From Aquirhabdus sp. (GTDB taxonomy: Bacteria > Pseudomonadota > Gammaproteobacteria > Pseudomonadales > Moraxellaceae), in assembly GCA_030149815.1 (NCBI GenBank), contig JASLHI010000021.1:1-52964 (forward strand): 52,964 bases of DNA, in the 5' to 3' direction. A program made the translations under genes and the position numbers. The notes beneath the pieces are model-generated. The model did not search any database, was not told where the DNA came from, and was given only the letters and a program-made list of their open reading frames with translations. Below are positions 16,396 to 24,280 of the stretch, in pieces. Every line of letters starts with the position of its first letter. The first letter of the stretch is position 1.

Positions 16396-18120
16396 TTATA
16401 GACCGTGCACAGATTGAAGAGCCAACTGAACGTGCTCAACGATTGGCCCAAGCGCAAGCGCAGGGATATAAGTCAACGCACCGATGAGAATCACCGTTCC
16501 GACCAATAAGAAGACAAACAACAAGGTATGAGTCGGCAAAGTGCCTGCCGTCACAGTCAGGCGTTTCTTCGCAGCCAATGACCCCGCCAATGCCAAGATC
16601 GGAATGATCATGCCGAAGCGACCAAAGAACATCGCAATCGCCAGCGTGATGTTATAAAACGGCGTATTGGCTGATAAACCCGCAAATGCACTGCCGTTGT
16701 TGTTGGCAGCCGAGCTATAGGCGTAGAGAATTTCACTGAAACCATGTGCCGCAGGATTGGCAATCCCCGCACGGCCTGCATCAGTCATGACCGCAATCGC
16801 AGTACCGACCAATACCAGTAATGGTGTAATCAACATGCCGATGACGACCATTTTCATATCAAAGGCTTCGATCTTTTTACCCAGATATTCAGGTGTACGA
16901 CCGATCATCAAACCCGCAATAAAAACCGCAAGCAGCGCATAGAGCAACATGCCGTACAACCCAGAACCTACACCACCAAATACGACTTCACCTAGTTGAA
17001 TGAGCAACATTGGCACCATACCACCCAGCGGTGTAAACGAATCGTGCATGCTATTCACCGCACCACACGAAGCCGCAGTCGTAATCGTGGCAAACAGTGA
17101 TGAAGACACAATGCCAAAACGCACTTCTTTGCCTTCCATGTTGCCGCCAGATTGCAGCACGCTTGCCACTTGGTCAGTATGTTGGAGTAATGGATTACCA
17201 CCAAGTTCGGCATGAACCAGAACCGCAAACGCCACCACAAACATCAACGTCATCGCACCGATCAATACACCGCCTTGACGTTGATCACCACTCATACGAC
17301 CCAGTGAAAAACACAACGCAGCAGGAATCAGGAAAATCGACAACATGTGAATGAAATTACTCAACGGTGTTGGATTTTCAAAAGGATGTGAGGCATTGGC
17401 ATTAAAGAAACCCCCGCCATTTGTTCCGAGCATCATGATGGATTCTTGTGAGGCAACAGGGCCCATTGCCATGGATTGTTTTGCACCTTGCAATGTGGTG
17501 ACCGTGACATCTGGGGAGAAGTTTTGGATCACACCCTGACCGACAAAGATCAGCGCCACAATGATCGACAAAGGCAATAGCACATACATCGTACTGCGCC
17601 ACAGATCGACCCACGCATTACCGACGGTTTTAGAGGTACGACGAACCAAACCACGAATCAAGGCAAATGCCACCACTAGTCCAGTCGCAGCAGACAGGAA
17701 ATTCTGTACCGTCAACGCAGTCATCTGAGTCAAATGACTCATGGTTGATTCACCTGCGTAACCCTGCCAATTGGTATTGGTGACAAAGCTCACCGCCGTA
17801 TTCAACGCAGAGTCCCATGTTGGCGCACCAAAGTGCTGAGGATTAAACGGCAAATGACCTTGCATCATCTGGATGGTAAAAACTGCAAACACGCCCAACA
17901 GATTAAACAGCATGATTGCAATGGCATAACCGAGCCAGCTCATCTCGCCCTGCTCGCCAGTTTTGATACCGAGTACCGCAAATACTTTTTGGTCAAATGC
18001 CGCGAGTGGACGCGGTAAGTCTTTCTCTAACACCGCGACCAAATATCGTCCGAGCGGTTGCGCTAGAATAAATAGAACGACGAGAAATAATACGACTTGT
18101 CCCAAGGCTAAAATGTTCAT
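16396..18120 (-). CDS. kdpA: Potassium-transporting ATPase KdpA subunit
   Basis: Channel-like membrane subunit that binds and translocates K+. The 574 residues form a ten-helix protein with four degenerate selectivity-filter loops: TNTNWQGYAGE, GTNGGGFFNANASHPFENPT, SCGAVNSMHDSFTPLGG and NNNGSAFAGLSANTPFYN. These contain the conserved glycines, including the one that in E. coli (Gly232, first Gly of GGG) sets K+ affinity. Its ATG shares one base with the kdpF stop (TGATG), and kdpB begins 7 bases after its stop, so kdpFABC is one tightly packed operon. Confidence 0.97.
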   Translation of the reverse strand: MNILALGQVVLFLVVLFILAQPLGRYLVAVLEKDLPRPLAAFDQKVFAVLGIKTGEQGEMSWLGYAIAIMLFNLLGVFAVFTIQMMQGHLPFNPQHFGAPTWDSALNTAVSFVTNTNWQGYAGESTMSHLTQMTALTVQNFLSAATGLVVAFALIRGLVRRTSKTVGNAWVDLWRSTMYVLLPLSIIVALIFVGQGVIQNFSPDVTVTTLQGAKQSMAMGPVASQESIMMLGTNGGGFFNANASHPFENPTPLSNFIHMLSIFLIPAALCFSLGRMSGDQRQGGVLIGAMTLMFVVAFAVLVHAELGGNPLLQHTDQVASVLQSGGNMEGKEVRFGIVSSSLFATITTAASCGAVNSMHDSFTPLGGMVPMLLIQLGEVVFGGVGSGLYGMLLYALLAVFIAGLMIGRTPEYLGKKIEAFDMKMVVIGMLITPLLVLVGTAIAVMTDAGRAGIANPAAHGFSEILYAYSSAANNNGSAFAGLSANTPFYNITLAIAMFFGRFGMIIPILALAGSLAAKKRLTVTAGTLPTHTLLFVFLLVGTVILIGALTYIPALALGPIVEHVQLALQSVHGL

Positions 18121-18209
18121 CAGAACGCCTCCGGTTTAATGAGTACATAGATCAAATAAATCAGCAGGCCTAATGCCAGCAGACCCGCTAAACCATAAGT
18201 CAGGCTCAT
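18120..18209 (-). CDS. kdpF: KdpF small membrane subunit
   Basis: A 29-residue protein read directly from the sequence: MSLTYGLAGLLALGLLIYLI, then YVLIKPEAF. It is a single transmembrane helix, the usual form of KdpF, which stabilises the KdpABC complex in the membrane. Its stop TGA shares a base with the kdpA ATG. GGGGAAGG upstream serves as the ribosome binding site. Such genes are often missed because of their size. Confidence 0.93.
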   Translation of the reverse strand: MSLTYGLAGLLALGLLIYLIYVLIKPEAF

Positions 18210-18293
18210 GACCTTCCCCTTATCACTCGAAATTACGATGAGTACAGGATAGAAAAACGGTTGTTAAGACGGTGTACAAACTGGGGGATGGGA

Positions 18294-18315
18294 TGTAAAG
18301 ATGGTGTAAAGATGG
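18294..18315 (-). promoter_or_regulatory. Tandem 11-base repeat, putative KdpE binding site
   Basis: The word TGTAAAGATGG occurs twice in direct succession (18294-18304, 18305-18315). Read towards kdpF it is CCATCTTTACA twice, followed by a C-rich run. The E. coli KdpE site upstream of kdpF contains TTTACACC followed by C/G-rich sequence, so the resemblance is suggestive. It lies 85 bases before the kdpF ATG, a reasonable activator position. Function is inference. Confidence 0.5.
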
Positions 18316-18420
18316 ATTGATGAAAGATACCCATGATTGAATCTACAAATAAGCGCGGTCTTGTGAACATTTGATCTCGACCAAATAGGATGATGAAAAA
18401 CAAAAAATGTTTTATCTATA

Positions 18421-18440
18421 TTGACTTAGATATAAGTTAA
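18421..18440. promoter_or_regulatory. Imperfect dyad upstream of the TIR gene
   Basis: TTGACTTA (18421-18428) and TAAGTTAA (18433-18440) are inverted repeats matching at 7 of 8 positions around a 4-base centre. TTGACT could also act as a -35 element. It lies about 125 bases before the TIR start. The feature is weak and could be chance in AT-rich DNA. Confidence 0.25.
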
Positions 18441-18564
18441 TGACACATTAGCTCGCATGAGTATTATTTTTTTCAATCAAAATAAAAATCTTATATAGGA
18501 GTTGTGGCATCTTATTTGTCATTTCTTCCGCATAAGAATAGTTATGTCCAACAAAGGAGGAATT

Positions 18565-19578
18565 ATGCCAACGGAAATAGAAAAGAAAGACGAGCCGCTA
18601 TCAAAAATAGTTAATCCGTTGGTGTTTATTAGTCATGACACAAGAGATGCTGAACTTGCCGAGGCGTTTAGCAACCTTCTAAAAAGTGTAAGTGCGGGAG
18701 TTCTTAAATCATTTAGAACGTCAGACCGTCGAGGAAATCAAGGAATTGAGTACGGCGTTGAATGGTATCCAGAAATCATTAAGAACATTCAAGGCGCGTC
18801 AGATGTGGTCTGTCTACTAACCAAGCGAAGTGTCGATCGTCCGTGGATTCTCTTTGAAGCTGGAATGGCTAAGGGTAAGTTGGACACTCCCATTCTTGGC
18901 GTGGCGTTAGGGCTTGAACTCAAAGATGCTTCAACAGGGCCATTCGCACAGTTTCAAAACTGCGCTGATGATGAAGACTCTCTAACAAAGCTTGTATTTC
19001 AACTCGTAAACAGAATACCGAACTCCGAACCAGATCGAGACACCATTAAGTTTCAGGTTGGAAAATTCAAGACTACTGTGGCAGAGATTCTCGAGCGCTT
19101 GGCGGCAGGCGAAGTAAAAGGGAAAGAAAATCCTGAAACCAAGAAAGTCCATGAAATTGAAAACTCCTCGGCAAAACTGTTTGAGGAAATAAAAATTATG
19201 TTTCAGGATCTTCCATCTCGGATAGAGCGAATTAATCCCAGTGAGGGGCTCCGCCGTAGAAGAAGAATGCACCCAGGAATGATCAATGAGTTGATTCATT
19301 ATTCTAAGAACCCGAAGCTTGGCGTACGGATAGCGCTTAGCCTATACAAAGAAAAAATGCCGTGGATATACGACGAAGGTTTGGCATTACTTTCGAAGAT
19401 TGAGGCAGCTAAATCTCCAGAAACACGTTCAAAATACCTGTCAGAACTTGAAGAACTATTAATGTTTAGCAAGAGAACTCCTTTTTTTGAGGAATTATTT
19501 ATAGAAGAGAAGGACGACTACATACTATTCATGGAATTGCCAAGAATGATTATGAATAACCTTAATAGGATGGTGTAG
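18565..19578 (+). CDS. Stand-alone TIR-domain protein, candidate NADase and defence gene
   Basis: A 337-residue protein from the ATG at 18565, chosen for the near-perfect AAAGGAGG just upstream; in-frame starts at 18502 and 18544 lack one. Residues about 17-150 form a TIR domain: LVFISHDTRD at 19-28 (beta-A and the following loop), the ASDVVCLLT strand at 78-86, and S89..RPW94..E98 in SVDRPWILFEAGMAKG, where Glu98 sits at the place of the catalytic Glu of TIR NADases. Residues about 160-337 are charged and helical-looking, with an RRRRR stretch, and match nothing I recognise. Bacterial TIR proteins often act in anti-phage NAD depletion. No partner (ThsA, Argonaute, SIR2 or nuclease gene) is adjacent. 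Confidence 0.85.
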   Translation: MPTEIEKKDEPLSKIVNPLVFISHDTRDAELAEAFSNLLKSVSAGVLKSFRTSDRRGNQGIEYGVEWYPEIIKNIQGASDVVCLLTKRSVDRPWILFEAGMAKGKLDTPILGVALGLELKDASTGPFAQFQNCADDEDSLTKLVFQLVNRIPNSEPDRDTIKFQVGKFKTTVAEILERLAAGEVKGKENPETKKVHEIENSSAKLFEEIKIMFQDLPSRIERINPSEGLRRRRRMHPGMINELIHYSKNPKLGVRIALSLYKEKMPWIYDEGLALLSKIEAAKSPETRSKYLSELEELLMFSKRTPFFEELFIEEKDDYILFMELPRMIMNNLNRMV

Positions 19579-19618
19579 ATATAACATCACCATTTGTTTA
19601 AGTGGGCAACAACCGAAG

Positions 19619-19636
19619 GATGGGCTTCAGCCCATC
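19619..19636. terminator. Hairpin between convergent genes
   Basis: GATGGGC TTCA GCCCATC is a perfect 7-bp stem with a 4-base loop between the convergent ends of the TIR gene and the metal-dependent hydrolase. There is no U-tract on either side, so it may be a weak or factor-assisted terminator, or a small dispersed repeat. Confidence 0.5.
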
Positions 19637-19658
19637 TCTCTGCATCCAAATCCACACC

Positions 19659-20525
19659 TCAAGCCGCATAATCCATCGCAGTCTGCTGCTCATTCCCATT
19701 CGGAAACAACCGCGCACGCCATTGTTTAGTCAACGCACGCGTATCCCGATTATTCGGATGAAAACCAGGCTCGAAATACTCCTGATAATTCGCCGAAATC
19801 GCCCGCGCAATCTTGGTAATTCGATATAAACCATAAGCATTTTTACGGAATTGATAGCGCGTGTTTTTATCTTTAAGCAGCATCGTCGTCGTCATCGACA
19901 TGATACGGAACACAAAAATCCGCGTCACAGCCTTCATAATCCGCAAACGTGTTTTGTCATCACCATACAAATGCTGATACACATCGAACGCCACCGCTTT
20001 ATGCTCGGTTTCTTCTAGCGCATGCCAGAACCACATTGGACGAACAATCGGATCTAAGCCCGCAAACTCCTCTGGATGCGTCAACATATGCTCACCCAGA
20101 ATCGCCGTCAAATGCTCAAAACCACACGTCATGGCTAATAAATTCTTTTTAGAAATATTTTCTTTCGCCCATTTAATACGTCTAAAAACCTCGTTCTCAT
20201 ATCCTTTCGAGCGAAAACCCAATTTTTCTTGCATAAACGTATTAAAGGTTTCATGGACATTGCCATGCACCGCTTCCTGCCCAATAAATGCAGAAATTTC
20301 TTTTTTCAGCACAGGATCAGTCACTTGGTCGCGCACAGCCCGCACGCTATGCACAAACATCCGCTCACCTTCTGGAAAAGTCAGCGACAAAATCGACAAC
20401 AAATAAGTCATGTACGGATTATTTTCATAATAATATTTTGGCAGCCCATCAAAAGGAAATTTCTGATGACGTACCGTAATGTCAGCCGCTTGGCTCGTAG
20501 GCGTTTTCACAGCTTGAGTATTCAT
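19659..20525 (-). CDS. Predicted metal-dependent hydrolase (COG3687 family)
   Basis: The 288-residue protein belongs to the family annotated as predicted metal-dependent hydrolases (Pfam Metal_hydrol), which looks helical and ferritin-like. Candidate metal ligands are in FIGQEAVHGNVHE (about 98-110), CGFEHLTAILGEH (about 152-164) and WHALEETEHKAVAFD (about 189-203), giving repeated E-x-x-H motifs. The substrate is unknown; members often occur in lipid or solvent-tolerance settings in Acinetobacter relatives. TAGGAG lies at a good distance before the start. A TTGACA...TGTCAA dyad lies upstream at 20567-20586. Confidence 0.85.
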   Translation of the reverse strand: MNTQAVKTPTSQAADITVRHQKFPFDGLPKYYYENNPYMTYLLSILSLTFPEGERMFVHSVRAVRDQVTDPVLKKEISAFIGQEAVHGNVHETFNTFMQEKLGFRSKGYENEVFRRIKWAKENISKKNLLAMTCGFEHLTAILGEHMLTHPEEFAGLDPIVRPMWFWHALEETEHKAVAFDVYQHLYGDDKTRLRIMKAVTRIFVFRIMSMTTTMLLKDKNTRYQFRKNAYGLYRITKIARAISANYQEYFEPGFHPNNRDTRALTKQWRARLFPNGNEQQTAMDYAA

Positions 20526-20566
20526 AGAACAACGCTCCTAAACTTGCCCTATACTATGAACTACAA

Positions 20567-20586
20567 TTGACAACAACCAATGTCAA
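20567..20586. promoter_or_regulatory. TTGACA-N8-TGTCAA dyad
   Basis: TTGACA (20567-20572) and TGTCAA (20581-20586) form a perfect 6-base inverted repeat around 8 bases, 42 bases before the hydrolase start. Each arm is also a consensus -35 box on its own strand, so it could be back-to-back promoters, a repressor operator, or both. No good -10 was found at 16-18 bases on either strand, which favours an operator. Confidence 0.35.
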
Positions 20587-20782
20587 AATTGCTACATTTT
20601 AAACGAGATTAGTGGTATATTTTGCCAACTGCCATACCACCCAATACTACTAATCGATTAAATTTAATCGATATTTTATCTTGATAGAAACCAACCTTAG
20701 GATGTTTATTTTTTGTTATAGTAGCTTATATTTTGAACCAAACTCTCATCCAACTCCAAACGACTTGTCATGAACTTTCACT

Positions 20783-21667
20783 ATGAATCAAATTGCTGAA
20801 TCAGAAGTAGAAACACAGATTGAAACTGATACAGAAGCCTATACAAAAAGTCTGACAACGCCTTTTGCACGGGTCAACGATGAGTGGTTTTCAGAGCTAC
20901 CTGATGACTTATATATCCCACCAGAAGCCTTTGCCATCATGCTGGAAAGATTCGAAGGTCCTCTCGACTTCCTCCTCTATTTGGTGAAAAAAAACGGTCT
21001 GGATTTAGTCAAACTGGATATTGCGCCGATTGCAACCCAATATCTCAACTACATCAGACTGATGCAGCAACTTGATATTGAATTAGCAGGTGATTATCTG
21101 GTGATGGCTGCACTACTCGCGGACCTAAAGTCGCGACTACTCTTACCTGCGCCTAAATCTCTCACGGTCGAAGATGACCCACGCCAAAGTCTGCTCGCAC
21201 GACTCGAAGAATATGCGCGTATTAAGCAAGGTGCGGCGTTACTGAATGATCAACTAGTCGATGGACGCGATATCTTTGCGGTGACTGTTGGAGTGTCTAA
21301 CGTACTCCCTGCTGATGCTGAACCAGAAATCGTACGATTTGATGCTGAAATTCTGCAACTCGCCATGCGCGCGATGCTGAATCGCCCGCGTGTTGTCGAA
21401 CATCGGATTATTGCAGAGGAAGTTCCCTTAGAAGATCGAATCATCGCAGTACGCCATGCAATTCAACATGGTAAAAGCGTCCGCTTTGATCATCTGCTTG
21501 TGAGATCGCAAGGTCGTATGGGCATTGTGGTGACTTTTATGGCTATTCTGGAGTTGCTGCGCCAACAAGAAATTGAAATTGTGAATGACGGGTTAAAAGA
21601 CGATCAAAACCAAAATCATCAAAATACAACGTTATTGACCATTCGAGGGCGTACACATGCAGCGTAG
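20783..21667 (+). CDS. scpA: Segregation and condensation protein A
   Basis: Kleisin subunit of the SMC-ScpAB condensin, bridging the Smc heads (smc itself is at 28959-32471). 294 residues: a Glu/Thr-rich N-terminal tail of about 45 residues, then the ScpA core FEGPLDFLLYLVKKNGLDL near residue 56, DIAPIATQYLNYI and the helical LAGDYLVMAALLADLKSRLLLP segment; the C-terminal winged-helix end is RQQEIEIVND. No clear Shine-Dalgarno sequence is seen before the ATG, and the N-terminal tail is variable in the family. scpB follows after 36 bases. Confidence 0.94.
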   Translation: MNQIAESEVETQIETDTEAYTKSLTTPFARVNDEWFSELPDDLYIPPEAFAIMLERFEGPLDFLLYLVKKNGLDLVKLDIAPIATQYLNYIRLMQQLDIELAGDYLVMAALLADLKSRLLLPAPKSLTVEDDPRQSLLARLEEYARIKQGAALLNDQLVDGRDIFAVTVGVSNVLPADAEPEIVRFDAEILQLAMRAMLNRPRVVEHRIIAEEVPLEDRIIAVRHAIQHGKSVRFDHLLVRSQGRMGIVVTFMAILELLRQQEIEIVNDGLKDDQNQNHQNTTLLTIRGRTHAA

Positions 21668-21703
21668 TCAGTGTAACAATCAATACAGGACGAAAATCAC
21701 TCC

Positions 21704-22282
21704 ATGATCGACACTGCACATGCCCTGCGCATTTTGGAAGCGGTTCTATATGCCAGCGAAACGCCTGTTTCTATACTCGTATTGCGCCAAGCATTTGAAG
21801 ATGAATACGATACCCAGCCCGACCAAAAAATTACCAATGCACAGCTAGAATCTTGGCTTAATCAATTATCAGCCAAACTGATCGATAGCGCGTTAGAACT
21901 GACCAAGACCGCCAGTGGCTACCGCATTCAAGTTCGACCAGAATACGCCAGAATTGTAACCAAACTATGGCCTGAGCGTCCGATCCGTTTATCACAGGCT
22001 TTATTAGAAACACTAAGTGTGATTGCCTATCGCCAGCCTGTCACGCGTGCAGATATTGAACAACTCCGTGGCGTGACAGTGAATAGTCAGATTCTACGGA
22101 CGCTATTTGAAAGACAATGGATCGCAGAAGATGGTTTTCGTCCAGTTGCAGGCAAACCTGCACTCTTGGTGACGACCAAACATTTTCTAGATGCATTTGG
22201 TCTGCAATCTCTCGAACAACTACCTGAATTACAGGAAATGAATGACATCATTCATGATTTGAGCGAGAAAAAGAGCGAATAG
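21704..22282 (+). CDS. scpB: Segregation and condensation protein B
   Basis: Partner of ScpA in the SMC complex; it binds the kleisin as a dimer. The 192-residue protein has two winged-helix domains. The family signature is LETLSVIAYRQPVTRADIEQ followed by LRGV, near residues 104-127, with the second-domain loop GRPVAGKPALL-like FRPVAGKPALLVTT. CAGGA lies about 13 bases before the ATG. It forms an scpA-scpB pair; rluB follows 247 bases later in the usual order. Confidence 0.94.
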   Translation: MIDTAHALRILEAVLYASETPVSILVLRQAFEDEYDTQPDQKITNAQLESWLNQLSAKLIDSALELTKTASGYRIQVRPEYARIVTKLWPERPIRLSQALLETLSVIAYRQPVTRADIEQLRGVTVNSQILRTLFERQWIAEDGFRPVAGKPALLVTTKHFLDAFGLQSLEQLPELQEMNDIIHDLSEKKSE

Positions 22283-22529
22283 ATGTGTTAATGTACAGAT
22301 GTATGCAAAAAAAATGATGCTAATAAATTATTACGACCAAAAATAATGGATAATCCACACCTGCTCCAATCTACGATGATAGTGAATGAATTCCCGATCT
22401 TGTTTCTTTAACGACACCACATTGTAAAAGAACGAAAAGATTTTTATGTCAAAGTGTCTGATTAAAACTGATATGAGACACAACATAATGTGCAAACATT
22501 AGATTAGAAATAAAACTTGAGGTATCAAG

Positions 22530-23381
22530 ATGAGTGAAAAACTGCAAAAAGTCCTTGCGCGCGTAGGCTTAGGCTCGCGTCGCTACATGGAAGAAGTTAT
22601 TGCAGCTGGGCGTGTCAGCATCAATGGACGCATCGCGACCGTTGGTGAACGCGTAGAGCCGACGGATGAACTCCGTATTGATGGACGTAAAATCGCACAT
22701 CAATCCGAAGAGGAAACTCGTCGCCGCGTGTTGGTGTACTACAAACCTGAAGGCGAAATTTGTTCACGTACCGACCCAGAAGGTCGTGTTACGGTGTTTG
22801 AACAACTCCCGCAAATTCCAAATGATCGTTGGGTCATGGTGGGTCGCTTGGACATCAACAGTACTGGCTTACTCATGTTTACCAATGATGGTGAGCTGGC
22901 GAATAAATTGATGCATCCATCGAGTGAAATCGAACGTGAATACGCCGTGCGTGTCATGGGCACAGTGACTCCACAGATCGTCACCACACTGACAACTGGC
23001 GTTGAACTCGAAGACGGTCCTGCAAAGTTCGAGTCATTTAAAGAAATCGGTGGCGATGGCATCAACCGTTGGTATCAGGTTGTTGTGAAAGAAGGTCGTA
23101 ACCGCGAAGTCCGTCGTCTATTTGAATCACAAGAGCTCAAAGTTAGCCGCCTACTCCGTACTCGTTATGGCACTGTGATTTTGCCACGTGAGTTACGTAC
23201 AGGTCGCTGGATGGAACTCGATAAACATGACATCGAAAATCTGGTCAATAGCGTGAAGCTAAAACCACGTATTGGTACAGGTTTATACGGTATGGCTAAA
23301 CGTCGCGCTGAGCGTCAACAAGAGAACCCACTTCCAGCACGTCGCGGTGGCTATCTCAGACAGCAAAAACGTGAAGAATAA
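22530..23381 (+). CDS. rluB: 23S rRNA pseudouridine synthase RluB
   Basis: Makes pseudouridine at position 2605 (E. coli numbering) of 23S rRNA. 283 residues: an N-terminal S4 RNA-binding domain (about 2-60, KLQKVLARVGLGSRRYMEE), then an RsuA-type catalytic domain with the catalytic Asp in GRLDINSTGLLMFTNDGE (about 109-126) and the EGRNREVRRLFES motif near 187. The C-terminal tail is basic (RRAERQQENPLPARRGG). RluE and RluF are close relatives, but the position after scpAB supports RluB. A TTGAGGT site precedes the start. Confidence 0.93.
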   Translation: MSEKLQKVLARVGLGSRRYMEEVIAAGRVSINGRIATVGERVEPTDELRIDGRKIAHQSEEETRRRVLVYYKPEGEICSRTDPEGRVTVFEQLPQIPNDRWVMVGRLDINSTGLLMFTNDGELANKLMHPSSEIEREYAVRVMGTVTPQIVTTLTTGVELEDGPAKFESFKEIGGDGINRWYQVVVKEGRNREVRRLFESQELKVSRLLRTRYGTVILPRELRTGRWMELDKHDIENLVNSVKLKPRIGTGLYGMAKRRAERQQENPLPARRGGYLRQQKREE

Positions 23382-23400
23382 GTGATTAAAACTCGACTTG

Positions 23401-23428
23401 GCGTGTGGTTCTCCACACGCTGGGTTTT
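23401..23428 (+). terminator. Terminator after rluB
   Basis: GCGTGTGG TTCT CCACACGC is a perfect 8-bp stem with a 4-base loop (23401-23420), followed by TGGGTTTTA. It lies 19 bases after the rluB stop and before the convergent coaX end. The T-tract is short, but the hairpin is strong. Confidence 0.75.
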
Positions 23429-23442
23429 ATGCCTAAAAATCA

Positions 23443-24177
23443 TTAAGAAAAATAACGCTGCAAACCTTTCAATAGCAAATCACTTTCAATTCGGATCTCA
23501 TTCGACACATCCAAGAACCCCTGAATAAGCTCTGCATCCCCACCCGTCAAGACCAACTGACGTGATGGCTCATGACGCACTAATTTTTCAATCGCACCCA
23601 CCAGCCCTAATAAAATCCCATGATGCACGGCATCTTGCGTATTACGCCCAGCCGATAAATCACTAAATGCACCTTCAGGCACTTGTACACGCCTTGTACC
23701 CTGTGCCAATGCTTCACGCTGCAAATAAAAGCTCGGCAGAATATAACCACCTAAATGCTTCTCATCATCCAGCAAATCCAGTGTCAGCGCAGTGCCGCAG
23801 CCCACAATACAAAAATTCTTATGCTGACCCGATAACGCTAAAACCTGCAACCAACGATCAATACCCAGCTTTTCGATATGATCGTAACCCGTCACCAGAC
23901 CATGTGAGGTTTCCAAAACTTGGGCAAACTCAATTGGTGTATTCAGTGGCACAAGCGATCGTTTAATCCGTTGATTCGCCTGACTATCCAGCACAGACGA
24001 CACCCCGACAAACGATGCTTGATAACTACTGAAACGATCAACCAAACCCAATAGCAAATCAGCAGGCGATTGGAGATGTAGCTCCGCACCAGACGCTATA
24101 AGCTCATCCCCTTGCGTCAGCCAATACTTGAGTCGTGTATTGCCGAGATCAATCCAAAGTTTTCTTGGTGCGATCAA
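23443..24177 (-). CDS. coaX: Type III pantothenate kinase
   Basis: First step of coenzyme A synthesis: phosphorylates pantothenate. 244 residues of the ASKHA fold: phosphate-1 DLGNTRLKYW near residue 10, GIDRWLQVLAL near 105, and VGCGTALTLDLLDDEKHLGGYI near 124-145 with the conserved Thr-Leu-Asp. TGGDAELI near 215 is the adenosine loop. In many gammaproteobacteria coaX follows birA directly; here it is 10 kb away and between rluB and ligA, suggesting rearrangement. Confidence 0.93.
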   Translation of the reverse strand: MIAPRKLWIDLGNTRLKYWLTQGDELIASGAELHLQSPADLLLGLVDRFSSYQASFVGVSSVLDSQANQRIKRSLVPLNTPIEFAQVLETSHGLVTGYDHIEKLGIDRWLQVLALSGQHKNFCIVGCGTALTLDLLDDEKHLGGYILPSFYLQREALAQGTRRVQVPEGAFSDLSAGRNTQDAVHHGILLGLVGAIEKLVRHEPSRQLVLTGGDAELIQGFLDVSNEIRIESDLLLKGLQRYFS

Positions 24178-24228
24178 TTAAATTTCTCCATTGAAAAAAC
24201 TCCTCGCAGAAGAATCTTTGAAATATAT

Positions 24229-24276
24229 TCCCTCCTTTGTAAAAGGAGGGTTAGGGAGGGTTTTGCTTTTGACTTT
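24229..24276. repeat. Dispersed hairpin repeat, family C, copy 1
   Basis: CCCTCCTTT GTA AAAGGAGGG (24230-24250) is a perfect 9-bp hairpin, followed by TTAGGGAGGGTTTTGCTTTTGA. It lies between the ends of ligA and the start of coaX. The same words recur at 41303-41396 between trpA and trpB, and in weaker form at 27831-27852. Confidence 0.75.
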
Positions 24277-24280
24277 ATAA

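Larger units (their letters stand above)
18210..18564. other. 355-base divergent intergenic region, kdpF to TIR gene
   Basis: Holds the kdpFABC promoter region on the minus strand, with a tandem repeat at 18294-18315, and an AT-rich leader of the TIR gene on the plus strand, with a short dyad at 18421-18440. No other gene was found. Confidence 0.5.

Noticed and set aside
18565..19578. Thoeris defence system
   Set aside because: Only a TIR-type gene is present; no ThsA (SIR2-SLOG or similar) is adjacent, so the system name cannot be used.
24229..24276. CRISPR array at the G-rich/C-rich repeats
   Set aside because: The units are inverted hairpins, not evenly spaced direct repeats, and no cas gene is present.
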